A stretch of DNA of 59,500 nucleotides from Cellulomonas sp. (GTDB taxonomy: Bacteria; Actinomycetota; Actinomycetes; Actinomycetales; Cellulomonadaceae). Where the stretch lies: assembly GCF_015234515.1 (NCBI RefSeq), contig NZ_JADGMY010000030.1, forward strand, positions 50,528 through 110,027, given 5' to 3'. Within the stretch, counting starts at the first letter, position 1, and each line of letters opens with the position of its first letter. Positions 7,523-18,238 of this stretch are shown here, one piece after another. The notes under the pieces were generated by a model that did no database searches, was not told where the DNA came from, and was given only the letters and a program-made list of their open reading frames with translations. The position numbers and the translations under genes are program-made.

Positions 7523-7741
7523 GTGGAGCTCCCCGTCGTCTGGTCCCTGGTCCTCGTCGTCGCCGGCGCGTGGAACCTCGTCGTGTGGCCGCAGTTCTGG
7601 CAGCGCGTCAGCGCGGACCCGCGGGCGCGCGACGCCGACGGCAACGTGACGCGGTTCTTCACGGTGCACCTCGTGCTCGTGGCGGTCTCGCTCGCGCTCG
7701 GCGTCGCGGTCGGCGTGCTGGGGCTCGTCACGCTCCTGTAG
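7523..7741 (+). CDS. SCO4848 family small membrane protein
   Basis: A 72-residue protein with two membrane segments. The first is SLVLVVAGAWNLVVWPQF; the second starts in FFTVHLVLVAVSLALG. Between them is the conserved ADPRARDADG linker. Layout and the FFTVHL motif match the actinobacterial SCO4848 family, whose function is unknown. A longer frame starts at 7463 overlapping the sigma gene, but the family starts at the equivalent of GTG 7523. That GTG has CACGAT 6 nt before it, a weaker relative of the leaderless box found elsewhere. Confidence 0.8.
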   Translation: MELPVVWSLVLVVAGAWNLVVWPQFWQRVSADPRARDADGNVTRFFTVHLVLVAVSLALGVAVGVLGLVTLL

Positions 7742-7819
7742 CCCGGACGCGCAGGCCCTTCCCCGGCCCACGGCCGAGGCGCATCATCGGGGGCGTACCA
7801 CCGTGGCGGAGGGGGCCTC

Positions 7820-8575
7820 ATGGCGAGCACGCGACAGCTGGCGGACCTCGCCGGGGACGCGCCGCCGACGTCCATCGCCGAGGTCGTCGCCCGGCTGCAG
7901 ACGATCCGTGACCACGCCGCGCGCTCGTCGCCGCGCGGTGAGGACGACGGCATCGCCGCGTTCACCACGCTGTACCACGTCATCACCCGGCGCATCGGTG
8001 AGATGGTCGAGGACGGCCGGTTCCGGTCCTCGCCGTTCCTGGTGCGCCTGGACCTCGAGTTCGCCGAGAGGTACTTCCAGGCGCTGCGCCGCCACGCCGT
8101 CGACCCGCGCTCGGCGCCCGGCGTGTGGCGCGTGCTGTTCGACAACCGCAGCGACCCCGACGTGGCACCCGTGAACTTCGCCGTCCTCGGCGTGAACGCC
8201 CACATCAACTACGACCTGGCGCACGCGCTGGTCGCCACGTGGCGGACCGTGGCCCCGGACGGTGACGGCGGCGGATCGGCGCAGTACCGCGACTACCTGC
8301 TGGTCAACGACGTGTTCGAGGCCGAGATGGACGGCCTGCGCGAGCAGCTCGGCTCGCTGCTGTCCCAGGGCCCGGACGGCGCACCGTGGGACGTGGGCGC
8401 GAACTGGCTGTCCGACCTCGTGGTGACGTTCACCCGCGACCTGGCGTGGATCGAGGCGAAGCGCGTGTGGGCGCAGGGCGCCGGCCCGCAGGCCGTCGCG
8501 GAGTCGGAGCGGCGGCTCGACGCGATCGCGACGTTCATCGGCCAGGGCGTGCTGCGGGCTCCGCTGCCGTTCTGA
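7820..8575 (+). CDS. DUF5995 family protein
   Basis: A 251-residue, mostly helical, apparently cytosolic protein. The core motif [16 protein letters not shown] (about residues 120-135) and the preceding LYHVITRRI and [14 protein letters not shown] match DUF5995, an actinobacterial family without known activity. The His/Asn/Asp cluster of the motif looks like a metal or catalytic site, but that is inference. Its 3' end overlaps the end of the convergent thiE gene by 41 bp, which is unusual for this otherwise well-spaced region. Confidence 0.8.
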   Translation: MASTRQLADLAGDAPPTSIAEVVARLQTIRDHAARSSPRGEDDGIAAFTTLYHVITRRIGEMVEDGRFRSSPFLVRLDLEFAERYFQALRRHAVDPRSAPGVWRVLFDNRSDPDVAPVNFAVLGVNAHINYDLAHALVATWRTVAPDGDGGGSAQYRDYLLVNDVFEAEMDGLREQLGSLLSQGPDGAPWDVGANWLSDLVVTFTRDLAWIEAKRVWAQGAGPQAVAESERRLDAIATFIGQGVLRAPLPF

Positions 8576-9227
8576 GTGCGGCCCGCAGCCGCGCGGCGGC
8601 GGCCTGCGGGTCGGGCGCGTGCGTGAGGGCCCGGACGACGACGGCCCGGCGCGCCCCCGCGGCGACGACATCGGGCAGCAGCGCCTCGTCGATCCCGCCG
8701 ATCGCGAACCAGGGGGTCGTCGGCGCCGCGTCGGCGACCTCGCGGACGGCAGCCAGGCCCACCGGGTCGCGCCCCGGCTTGGTGGGCGTGGCCCGCACGG
8801 GCCCGACGCAGAAGTAGTCGACCTCGGGGTCGGCGGCCGCCTCGGCGGCGGCCGCACCCCCGCCCGACGACCGCCCGAGCAGCATCCCGGGCCCGACGAG
8901 CTCCCGCGCCACCGCGACCGGCAGGTCGCGCTGGCCGGTGTGCAGCACGTCGGCCCGCAGCGCCTGGGCCAGATCGGCCCGGTCGTTGACCGCGAAGAGC
9001 GCGCCGTGCTCGTGCGCGACGTCGCGGACGCGGGCCCCGATCGCGAGCTCGTCGACGACGTCGAGGCTGCGGTCGCGCAGCTGCACCACGTCGACGCCCC
9101 CGGCGAGCACCGCGTGCAGGAACTGGTCGAGGTCACCGCTCGCGCGGCGTGCGTCGGTGCACAGGTACAGGCGGGCGTCGGCGAGCCGCGCCCGGCGCTC
9201 GGCGCGGACCTGCGAGGCATCGGACAT
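8535..9227 (-). CDS. thiE: Thiamine-phosphate synthase ThiE
   Basis: A 230-residue TIM-barrel enzyme that couples HMP pyrophosphate with thiazole phosphate to make thiamine phosphate. Visible family motifs are VQLRDRS (K/R-D loop), [21 protein letters not shown] (HxGQxD), [16 protein letters not shown] and WFAIGGI. The usual length is about 210 residues; the N-terminus carries a short charged extension. ATG 9227 has TACGCT 7 nt upstream on the minus strand (leaderless). It is divergent from the thiO-thiS-thiG operon and not downstream of the riboswitch. Its end overlaps the DUF5995 gene. Confidence 0.93.
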   Translation of the reverse strand: MSDASQVRAERRARLADARLYLCTDARRASGDLDQFLHAVLAGGVDVVQLRDRSLDVVDELAIGARVRDVAHEHGALFAVNDRADLAQALRADVLHTGQRDLPVAVARELVGPGMLLGRSSGGGAAAAEAAADPEVDYFCVGPVRATPTKPGRDPVGLAAVREVADAAPTTPWFAIGGIDEALLPDVVAAGARRAVVVRALTHAPDPQAAAARLRAALRTAAEPAARPGR

Positions 9228-9234
9228 GTCGGGC

Positions 9235-9240
9235 AGCGTA
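9235..9240 (-). promoter_or_regulatory. -10 box of a leaderless promoter (thiE)
   Basis: Minus-strand TACGCT lies 7 nt before ATG 9227 with no Shine-Dalgarno sequence. Confidence 0.5.
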
Positions 9241-9248
9241 GTCTGGCA

Positions 9249-9338
9249 GGCGCACGGGAGCGCCGCGTACGAGCGGGGCTGAGAGGGCGTCAGAGCCGAC
9301 CGTCGAACCTGATCTGGGTCATGCCAGCGAAGGGAGCA
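9249..9338 (+). ncRNA. TPP riboswitch (thi-box)
   Basis: The two conserved halves of the thiamine-pyrophosphate aptamer are present. GGGGCTGAGAGGGCG carries CTGAGA at 9279-9284, and ACCTGATCTGG (9307-9317) is followed by ATGCCAGCGAAGGGA. The aptamer's last conserved bases, AGGGAG (9331-9336), are also the only ribosome-binding site for GTG 9343, 6 nt away. TPP binding should therefore hide the site directly and repress translation of thiO and the coupled thiS and thiG genes. Confidence 0.95.
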
Positions 9339-9342
9339 CCGG

Positions 9343-11821
<2,479 letters not shown>

Positions 11822-11836
11822 ACGAGATCGCGCCCG

Positions 11837-13057
11837 TCAGTAGCGGCTGAGCGTCGGGTCCACCTCGTCGACCCACGCCAGCACGCCACCGGCGACCTGC
11901 ACGACGTTGCTGCGTCCCGCGGCGTGCGCGGCGTCGACGACCCGCTGCGAGCGCGCACCCGACTTGCAGTACACCGCGACGAGCCGGTCGTCGGGCAGGG
12001 CCGCGAAGGCGTCCGCGTCGCGCGACCCGGGACCCAGCAGCCGGCCCGCGGGCACCAGCACGGACCCCGGGATGGCGACGATGTCGCGCTCGAACTCCTC
12101 GCGCACGTCGAGCACGTACGGCGGTGCGGCCGAGTCGAGCAGGTCGCGCAGCTGCAGCGCGGAGATGGCCGCGTCCGCCGAGACGGCGGACGGCGTCGGG
12201 ACCGCGCAGGCCTCGGGGGCCGGCTCGGCGACGTGGGTGACGGGGGCGCGCGTCGGGTCGGCGACGACGCGCAGCTCGCGCCACGTCACGTCCGCGGCGT
12301 CGTACACCGCCAGCCGGCCCAGCAGCGAGCGCCCTGCGCCCGTCACGAGCTTGACCGCCTCGGTGACCATGACCGACCCGATCGTCGCGCACAGCGCCCC
12401 GAGCACGCCGCCCTCCGCGCACGTGGGGACCGTGCCGGCCGGCGGGGGCTCGGGGAAGATGTCGCGGTACGTCACCGGTGCGTGGCCCGCGGGCGGCCGC
12501 GACCAGAAGACGCTGACCTGGCCGCGGAAGCGGTCGAGCGCACCCCACACGTGCGGCACCCCGGCGATCGCGGTCGCGTCGCTGACGAGGTACCGGGTGG
12601 CGAAGTTGTCGGAGCCGTCGAGCACCAGGTCGTAGCCCGAGACGAGTTCCAGCGCGTTGCCCGCGGTCAGCCGTACGGGGTGGACCTCCACCGTGACGTC
12701 CGGGTTCGCGGCCAGCACCGCCTCGCGCGCCGAGTCGACCTTGCGGCGCCCGACGTCGGCGGTCCGGTGCAGCACCTGCCGCTGCAGGTTGGACTCGTCG
12801 ACCACGTCGTCGTCGACCACGCCGAGCGTGCCGACGCCCGCCGCGGCGAGGTACAGCAGCGCCGGGCTGCCGAGGCCACCGGCGCCGACGACGAGGACGC
12901 GCGCGCGGGCCAGGCGCCGCTGCCCGCTGACGCCGATGCCCGGCAGCGTCAGGTGCCGCGCGTAGCGGGCGAGGCGTGCCGGGTCCAGCGGCGGACCCTC
13001 GGGCACGAGCGGCGGACGCGCCGGCGTCTCCACGGTCACGGTCGGTGCTGCTGTCAC
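11837..13057 (-). CDS. moeZ: MoeZ/ThiF-like adenylyltransferase with C-terminal rhodanese domain
   Basis: A 406-residue two-domain protein. The E1-like domain (about 30-275) has the ATP-binding VLVVGAGGLGSPAL, VVDDDVVDESNLQRQ and LVLDGSDNFATR. The rhodanese domain (about 300-400) contains the catalytic loop YCKSGARS, whose Cys carries persulfide. Such proteins adenylate and sulfurate ThiS- and MoaD-type carriers; here the convergent thiS makes thiamine an obvious client. I see no paired CxxC zinc motifs, unlike E. coli MoeB. Start GTG 13057 is preceded by GAGGGGGA at a suitable distance; the longer open frame to 13252 is not supported. The symbol is by resemblance to mycobacterial MoeZ. Confidence 0.88.
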   Translation of the reverse strand: MTAAPTVTVETPARPPLVPEGPPLDPARLARYARHLTLPGIGVSGQRRLARARVLVVGAGGLGSPALLYLAAAGVGTLGVVDDDVVDESNLQRQVLHRTADVGRRKVDSAREAVLAANPDVTVEVHPVRLTAGNALELVSGYDLVLDGSDNFATRYLVSDATAIAGVPHVWGALDRFRGQVSVFWSRPPAGHAPVTYRDIFPEPPPAGTVPTCAEGGVLGALCATIGSVMVTEAVKLVTGAGRSLLGRLAVYDAADVTWRELRVVADPTRAPVTHVAEPAPEACAVPTPSAVSADAAISALQLRDLLDSAAPPYVLDVREEFERDIVAIPGSVLVPAGRLLGPGSRDADAFAALPDDRLVAVYCKSGARSQRVVDAAHAAGRSNVVQVAGGVLAWVDEVDPTLSRY

Positions 13058-13137
13058 GCGGGTCCCCCTCGACGGCCGACGGTGCGGTGGCCATTGTGCC
13101 GCGCGCAGCGCCCGCGTGGTCACCGCACCGGCCGCCG

Positions 13138-14016
13138 TCACCGCGCCAGCAGCTCCCGCAGCTCGGCGACGACCTCCGCCGGTGCCTCCTCGGCCATGAA
13201 GTGCCCCGACCGCGTCGTGCGGTGTTCCAGGTCCGCGGCCCACGCGCCCCACAGCGCCGCGGCGTCGTAGCCGAGGGCGGCGCCCCAGTCCTGCTGGACG
13301 ACCGTGACGGGCATCGCCAGCGTGCGGCCGGCGTCACGGTCCGCGCGGTCGTGGACCACGTCGATCCCGGCCGACGCCCGGTAGTCGGCGACGATCGAGG
13401 GCACGGCCGCGCGGCTCGCGCGCAGGTACTCGGCGCGGTGCTCGGGCCCGATCGCGTCGGGGTCGGCCACCCAGCCGTCGAGGAACGAGGCGAAGAACGT
13501 GTCGGCGACGGCCTCGATCATCGGCTCGGGCACGCCCACCGGCTGCGCCATGAGGTACAGGTGCCACGCGACCTTGGCGTCGGCGCCGTGCAGCACGTCC
13601 CACATGTCGAGGGTCGGCAGCACGTCGAGCACGAGCAGGTGCGTCACGACGCCGGGGTGGTCCAGCCCGGCGCGGGTCGCGACCAGCGCGCCGCGGTCGT
13701 GCCCGGCCAGGGCGAAGCGCTCGTGCCCCAGGGCGCGGGCCAGGGCGACGACGTCGGCGGCCATCGTGCGCTTGGCGTAGGTGTGCTCGTCCGCCTCGGC
13801 GGGCTTGTCGCTCTCGCCGTAGCCCCGCAGGTCGGGGCAGATGACCGTGTGGTCGGCGGCGAGGTCGGCAGCGACGCGGCGCCACATGACGTGCGTCTGC
13901 GGGAACCCGTGCAGCAGCACCACGGCGGGACCGGCGCCGGCGACGGCGGCGTGCAGGTGCACGCCCGGGGCGACCTCGACGCGCTCGTACGTGAAGCCGG
14001 GGATGGTCAGGGACAT
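13138..14016 (-). CDS. Alpha/beta hydrolase, haloacetate dehalogenase/epoxide hydrolase type
   Basis: A 292-residue alpha/beta hydrolase. The oxyanion motif is HGFPQTHVMW, the nucleophile is Asp in LAGHDRGALVA, and the base His lies in RSGHFMAEEAP. An Asp rather than Ser nucleophile places it with fluoroacetate dehalogenases and epoxide hydrolases. DLRGYGESDKP and YAKRTMAADVV match that branch, but the true substrate is not shown. ATG 14016 has AAGGAGGACG just upstream, one of the strongest ribosome sites in the window. It is divergent from the BTAD regulator, which may control it. Confidence 0.85.
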   Translation of the reverse strand: MSLTIPGFTYERVEVAPGVHLHAAVAGAGPAVVLLHGFPQTHVMWRRVAADLAADHTVICPDLRGYGESDKPAEADEHTYAKRTMAADVVALARALGHERFALAGHDRGALVATRAGLDHPGVVTHLLVLDVLPTLDMWDVLHGADAKVAWHLYLMAQPVGVPEPMIEAVADTFFASFLDGWVADPDAIGPEHRAEYLRASRAAVPSIVADYRASAGIDVVHDRADRDAGRTLAMPVTVVQQDWGAALGYDAAALWGAWAADLEHRTTRSGHFMAEEAPAEVVAELRELLAR

Positions 14017-14085
14017 GACGTCCTCCTTGGGTCGGGTGGGGTGCGGCCAGCCTCGCGCGCGCCGATCAGCGCGGGATCAGCGGGC

Positions 14086-14091
14086 TAACCT
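14086..14091 (+). promoter_or_regulatory. -10 box of a leaderless promoter (BTAD regulator gene)
   Basis: TAACCT is followed by 6 nt and GTG 14098; there is no ribosome-binding site. Confidence 0.5.
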
Positions 14092-14097
14092 GCCGGG

Positions 14098-15969
14098 GTG
14101 ACGGCTGTGCGGATCCGGGTGCTCGGCCCGGTGTCCGCGTCCGCGGACGGCACGCCGCTGCCACTGGCCAAGCCGCGGCTGCGGGAGGTGCTCGCGGTGC
14201 TCGTGGCCGCCGGCGGCCGGACGGTCACGACGGACGCCCTCGTGGAGGACCTGTGGGACGGGGCGGCACCCGCGGGTGCCGTCGGCGCGGTCCGGACGTT
14301 CGTCGGGGAGCTGCGCCGCGCGCTCGAACCCGAGCGCGCACCCCACGCACCGCCGCAGGTCGTCGTCACCGGTGCGGGTGGCTACGCGCTGCGGGTGCCG
14401 GACGACGCGGTCGACGCCTGGCGGGTCGCGCGCGCCGTGGCCGACGCGCGCGTGGCCTCCCCCGCCCGGGCCGTCGAGGCGCTGTCCGGTGCCCTGGACG
14501 AGTGGCGCGGCGAGGCGTACGAGGAGCACGCCGACCGGCCCTGGGCGCAGCCCGAACGGGTCCGGCTGGCGGCGCTGCGCGCGGACGTCGTCGAGCGCCT
14601 GGCCGACGCGCTGCTGGCCGTCGACCGCGCCGCGGACGCCGTCGCCCTGCTGGACGGGCACGTCGTGGCGCACCCCTGGCGTGAGGAGGGGTGGCGGCTG
14701 CTCGCCACCGCGCTGCACCGCGCGCACCGCCCGGCGCAGGCCCTGGACGTGCTGCGTCGCGCGCGCCGCACCTTCGCGGACGACCTGGGCCTGGACCCCG
14801 GCCCCGCGCTCGTGGCCCTCGAGCAGGAGGTCCTCGACCGGCGCGAACCGGGCTGGCACGACGCGGGCCTGTCGGCGCTGGACCGGCGCGGCGCGCGGGC
14901 ACGGCTCGAGGCGTCCGGCGCCGTCCTGTCGAGCCTGGCCGTCTCCGGCGACCTCGCGACGGTCCGCGCCCAGCGGCTCGCCGCCATCCGCGCGGCCGAG
15001 CAGCTCGACGACGCCCCGCTCGCCGCGCGTGTCATCGGCGGGCTCGAGGCGCCCGGCGTGTGGACCCGGTCCGACGACGACGACCTCGCGCGTGCCGTCG
15101 TCGCCGCCGCGTCCCGCACGCTGCCCCGCGTCGCGGGCAGCCCGAACGCACGCGCCCGGCTGCTCGCGACCATCGCCATCGAGGAGCGCGGCACGGCGGC
15201 ACGGGAGGCCGAGGCGCGCGAGGCCGAGCAGCTGGCGCGGACCGCGCACGACGACCGCCTGCTGTGCCTCGCGCTGAGCGGCCGGTACATGCAGCGGTTC
15301 GCGCACGCGGGGCTGGCGGCGGACCGCGAGCGCATCGGTGCCGAGCTGGTGGCCACCGCGCGCCGCGCCGAGTCCACGACCTTCGAGATCGCCGGGCGCA
15401 TCGTGCGGATGCAGGCGCTGTGCGCGCTGGACCGGCTCGACGACGCCGCGGCGGAGGCCGACGCGGTGGACGCCCTGGCGGCGGCGGCCGAGCGCCCGCT
15501 GGCCTCGACGTTCACCGCCTGGTTCCGGCACGCGTTCACCGGGGCGGCCGAGCCCGCCGCGCCGGACGAGATGCCGGGGTTCTCGCGCGGGATCGTCGCC
15601 CTGAGCCGTGTGACGCGGGCGCTGCGCGCGGGCGAGGACGTCGGCTCCGTCGGCCCAGCGACGGACGACGCCGCCCTCGGCCCCTACGCGCCGTGGGTGC
15701 GCCCGCTGCTGCTGGCCCGCACCGGCCACCGCGACGAAGCCCGTCACGCGCTGGCCACCGCGCCCGCGCCCCGCCACGACCTGCTGCTCGAGGTCACGTG
15801 GGCGCTGCTGCTCACCGCGGCGCGCGAGGCCGACGCGCCCGACGTCGCCGCGCGGGCGTCCGCGGCACTGCTCCCCGCCCGGGACGAGCGCGCGGCGGGC
15901 AGCGGCGTCGTCGACGCCGGGGCGGTCGGGGCGCTGCTGGCCGGTGGCTCCGCCGCTGCCCGGCGCTGA
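14098..15969 (+). CDS. BTAD-domain transcriptional regulator (SARP/AfsR-like)
   Basis: A 623-residue regulator. An OmpR/PhoB-type winged helix occupies about 1-100 (VRIRVLGPVSASADG, then PRLREVLAVLVAAGG and LVEDLWDG). A bacterial transcriptional activation domain of helical repeats follows at about 100-245 (EGWRLLATALHRAHRPAQAL then FADDLGLDPGPALVALEQEVL). The C-terminal 370 residues are Ala/Arg-rich helical repeats resembling TPR or MalT-like sensors; I see no NTPase P-loop, unlike AfsR. The start GTG 14098 fits a leaderless promoter. The divergent hydrolase gene, 81 bp away, is the likeliest nearby target. Confidence 0.85.
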   Translation: MTAVRIRVLGPVSASADGTPLPLAKPRLREVLAVLVAAGGRTVTTDALVEDLWDGAAPAGAVGAVRTFVGELRRALEPERAPHAPPQVVVTGAGGYALRVPDDAVDAWRVARAVADARVASPARAVEALSGALDEWRGEAYEEHADRPWAQPERVRLAALRADVVERLADALLAVDRAADAVALLDGHVVAHPWREEGWRLLATALHRAHRPAQALDVLRRARRTFADDLGLDPGPALVALEQEVLDRREPGWHDAGLSALDRRGARARLEASGAVLSSLAVSGDLATVRAQRLAAIRAAEQLDDAPLAARVIGGLEAPGVWTRSDDDDLARAVVAAASRTLPRVAGSPNARARLLATIAIEERGTAAREAEAREAEQLARTAHDDRLLCLALSGRYMQRFAHAGLAADRERIGAELVATARRAESTTFEIAGRIVRMQALCALDRLDDAAAEADAVDALAAAAERPLASTFTAWFRHAFTGAAEPAAPDEMPGFSRGIVALSRVTRALRAGEDVGSVGPATDDAALGPYAPWVRPLLLARTGHRDEARHALATAPAPRHDLLLEVTWALLLTAAREADAPDVAARASAALLPARDERAAGSGVVDAGAVGALLAGGSAAARR

Positions 15970-16000
15970 CCCGGCCAGCCGGCGACCTCTCGCCATGACG

Positions 16001-16034
16001 CCGGCGCCCGCACCACCGAGGGGGCGGGCGCCGG
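16001..16034. terminator. Bidirectional terminator-like hairpin
   Basis: CCGGCGCCCGC (16001-16011) pairs perfectly with GCGGGCGCCGG (16024-16034) across a 12-nt loop. It lies between the convergent BTAD regulator and SIS genes. It lacks a long U tract, as is common in high-GC actinobacteria. Confidence 0.6.
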
Positions 16035-16041
16035 GTCCGGC

Positions 16042-17103
16042 TCAGGACGTGAGCGTCACCTTCGTCAGCCCGCGAGGGCGGTCGGGGTCCAGCCCGCGAG
16101 CGAGCGACAGCTCGAGCGCGAGCAGCTGGAACGGGATGATCTCGAGCAGCGGCACGAGCTCGTCGGGCACCCCGGAGGGCAGCGTGAAGTCGTCCGGGCC
16201 GGTGTCGCCGCCCGCCTCCGACGCCGCCCACGTGGACCACAGCCGGGCGTCGCGGGCGCGCACGTCCGGCATCAGCGCCTCCACGGACTCGCGTCCGACG
16301 GTGGCACCGCGCAGGCAGAAGACCGGGGTGCCGGCCATGACCTGAGCGAGCGGGCCGTGCTTGGCGTCGGCGGCGCTCCACCCCGACGCCGCGACCCCGC
16401 ACGTCTCGGTGAGCTTGAGCGCGGCCTCGCGGGCCGTCGCCAGGCCGTAGCCGCGTCCCAGGACCAGCGCGCGGTCGGTGTCCCACAGCTCGAGCGCGAC
16501 GCGCCGGGCCCACGCCTGCGCGCGCTCGTGCAGGTCGCGTCCGGCACGTGCGACCTCCGCGACGCGTGCCGCGACGACGTCGCGCGGCGTCCCCAGCAGC
16601 TCCTGCACCCACAGGTACAGGGCCAGGAGCTCACCGGTGTAGCTCTTGGTCGCCGCCACCGAGCGCTCCGCGCCCGCACGGATCGGGACGTGCACGTCGG
16701 CACCGGTCGCCAGCGGCGACGACGGGTCGTTCGTGATCGCCAGGGTGGGGCAGCCGCTGCGCCGCGCGCTGCGGACCGTCTCGACGAGGTCGGGCGACCG
16801 GCCCGACTGCGAGAGCGCCACCACGAGGGTCGACGGGCTGGTCACGTCCTGCTGGTACAGCGTGGCCATGCTGGGGGTCGCGAGGTGCGCGGGGATCCGG
16901 AGCTGCGTCTGGACCAGGTACTGGCCGTAGACCGCCGCATGGTCGCTCGTCCCGCGGGCGGCGAACGTCACGGCGTCCACGCCGTGCTCGCGCACGAGCC
17001 GTGCGGCGTCCGCGACGCCCGCCGCGGCGAGGTCGAGCCAGCGCTCCGGCTGCTCGGCGACCTCGGCGCGCATCAGCGCGCCCGGGATGGTCTGGTCAGT
17101 CAA
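16042..17103 (-). CDS. SIS-domain sugar isomerase/deaminase (GlmS C-terminal/AgaS-like)
   Basis: A 353-residue double-SIS protein. The first domain has VTFAARGTSDHAA and VVALSQSGRSPDLVET; then SVAATKSYTGELLAL. The second has ALVLGRGYGLATAREAALKLTETC and ADAKHGPLAQV. These are the sugar-phosphate-binding motifs of GlmS isomerase-like and AgaS-type aminosugar deaminases; no glutamine amidotransferase domain is present. TTG 17103 is favoured: an AAGGACGG site precedes it and it overlaps the upstream stop. ATG 17073 (MRAEVAEQPE) is the alternative. As last gene of the ROK-ABC operon it suggests that the imported substrate is an amino sugar or is converted to one. Confidence 0.85.
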   Translation of the reverse strand: MTDQTIPGALMRAEVAEQPERWLDLAAAGVADAARLVREHGVDAVTFAARGTSDHAAVYGQYLVQTQLRIPAHLATPSMATLYQQDVTSPSTLVVALSQSGRSPDLVETVRSARRSGCPTLAITNDPSSPLATGADVHVPIRAGAERSVAATKSYTGELLALYLWVQELLGTPRDVVAARVAEVARAGRDLHERAQAWARRVALELWDTDRALVLGRGYGLATAREAALKLTETCGVAASGWSAADAKHGPLAQVMAGTPVFCLRGATVGRESVEALMPDVRARDARLWSTWAASEAGGDTGPDDFTLPSGVPDELVPLLEIIPFQLLALELSLARGLDPDRPRGLTKVTLTS

Positions 17104-18238
17104 GGTCGCCGTCCTTGTAGTCGATGAGGCGGCGCACACGCTCGCCGCCTGCGGCCGTGTCGGCGAGCAGGTCCCGCCACGAGTAGACGAGGACGCCGTC
17201 GGCGCCCGAGCGGGCCACACCACGCAGCGCGTCGCGCCACTCCGGGGCCGTGATCTCCCGGCGGCGGCGTCCGGGCGCGTAGACGTCCTCGAGGTACTCG
17301 GCCCCGCCCTGCAGGTCGGCCAGCACGGTCCTGTCCGTCTGCGCCCGCACCTCGGCGACCCGCTGCGGGATCCACGTCGCCGGGTCACGCTTCTGGATCT
17401 GGAAGTAGAACATCAGCTCGTAGTGGTCCACGGCGGCATCGAGCGCCGAGAACCGCTGCCCCAGCACCTCCTCGACGGCGTTGCCGAAGTCGCCGCGCCC
17501 CAGGCCGAAGCCGTTGAGGATCACGTCCGCGGTCGGCACGACGTCACGCACCGCGGCCCGCAGGGTGGTCGCGACGTCCGCGACGATCGCGCACTTCCAC
17601 GCCGTCCACTCCTGACGCAGCTCCCGCAGGACCTGCGCGGCGCGCTCGGGCACGGAGCCCGACCCGAGGTCGACGCCCGCCCACGCGCTGAACAGCGCGA
17701 GGCAGCGCTCGCAGAAGCAGTACTCGCGGACGTCCTCGCGCCGGGTGCCGGTGAAGCCGTCCGCGTCCGGCAGCCACATCTCCCAGAAGCCCGGGAACCG
17801 CAGGAACGACAGGAACACCCCGTCGGGACGGGTGGTGGCGACGGCCTGGGCGAGGCGCTCGCGCTTGCGCTCCAGGTAGACCGGGTCGGTCGGGCAGATG
17901 CCGACGTACCAGCTGAACGGCTCGAAGACCTCACCGTGCTGGTCGACCGGGCGCAGGTGGGGGTGCGCCGCGAACTCCTCGGGCTGGAAGAAGCAGGACG
18001 TCGACTGGTAGACGCGCAGCCCCTCGTCCTGCAGGCGCGCGGTCCACTCGCGGTCGTCGTAGGCACCGGCGGGCGGGCTCTGGTCGACCGCGCTGCCGGG
18101 CAGCGGGTCGATCAGGTTCTGCGCGAGCACCCAGTCCAGGCGCTGCTCGCGCATCCGCCGGGCGGCGCCGGCCATGTCGAGCCCGTGCTGGGTCGACCAC
18201 TCCCATCCGTAGGCCTTGACCCCGAGGATCCGGCTCAT
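17096..18238 (-). CDS. Unrecognised protein of the sugar operon, possible TIM-barrel glycosidase
   Basis: I do not recognise the family of this 380-residue protein. It has no signal peptide. The sequence alternates strands and helices as in a TIM barrel: KAYGWEWSTQ at the start, DGVFLSFLRFPGFWEM mid-protein and a terminal GADGVLVYSWRDLLAD typical of the last strands of glycosidase barrels. A Cys cluster, YCFCERCLALF (about residues 170-180), could bind a metal or be structural. Acidic residues after predicted strands could be catalytic but cannot be assigned. ATG 18238 overlaps the stop of the ATPase gene (ATGA) and its end overlaps the SIS gene, so it is an integral operon member, likely acting on the imported sugar. 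Confidence 0.7.
   Translation of the reverse strand: MSRILGVKAYGWEWSTQHGLDMAGAARRMREQRLDWVLAQNLIDPLPGSAVDQSPPAGAYDDREWTARLQDEGLRVYQSTSCFFQPEEFAAHPHLRPVDQHGEVFEPFSWYVGICPTDPVYLERKRERLAQAVATTRPDGVFLSFLRFPGFWEMWLPDADGFTGTRREDVREYCFCERCLALFSAWAGVDLGSGSVPERAAQVLRELRQEWTAWKCAIVADVATTLRAAVRDVVPTADVILNGFGLGRGDFGNAVEEVLGQRFSALDAAVDHYELMFYFQIQKRDPATWIPQRVAEVRAQTDRTVLADLQGGAEYLEDVYAPGRRRREITAPEWRDALRGVARSGADGVLVYSWRDLLADTAAGGERVRRLIDYKDGDLD

Noticed and set aside
11924..13270. 448-codon plus-strand frame opposite the MoeZ-like gene
   Set aside because: Arg/Val/Asp-rich shadow of a clearly conserved gene.
14077..15996. 639-codon minus-strand frame opposite the BTAD regulator
   Set aside because: Low-complexity Arg/Gly/Val sequence with no motifs, a by-product of high GC on the opposite strand of a real gene.
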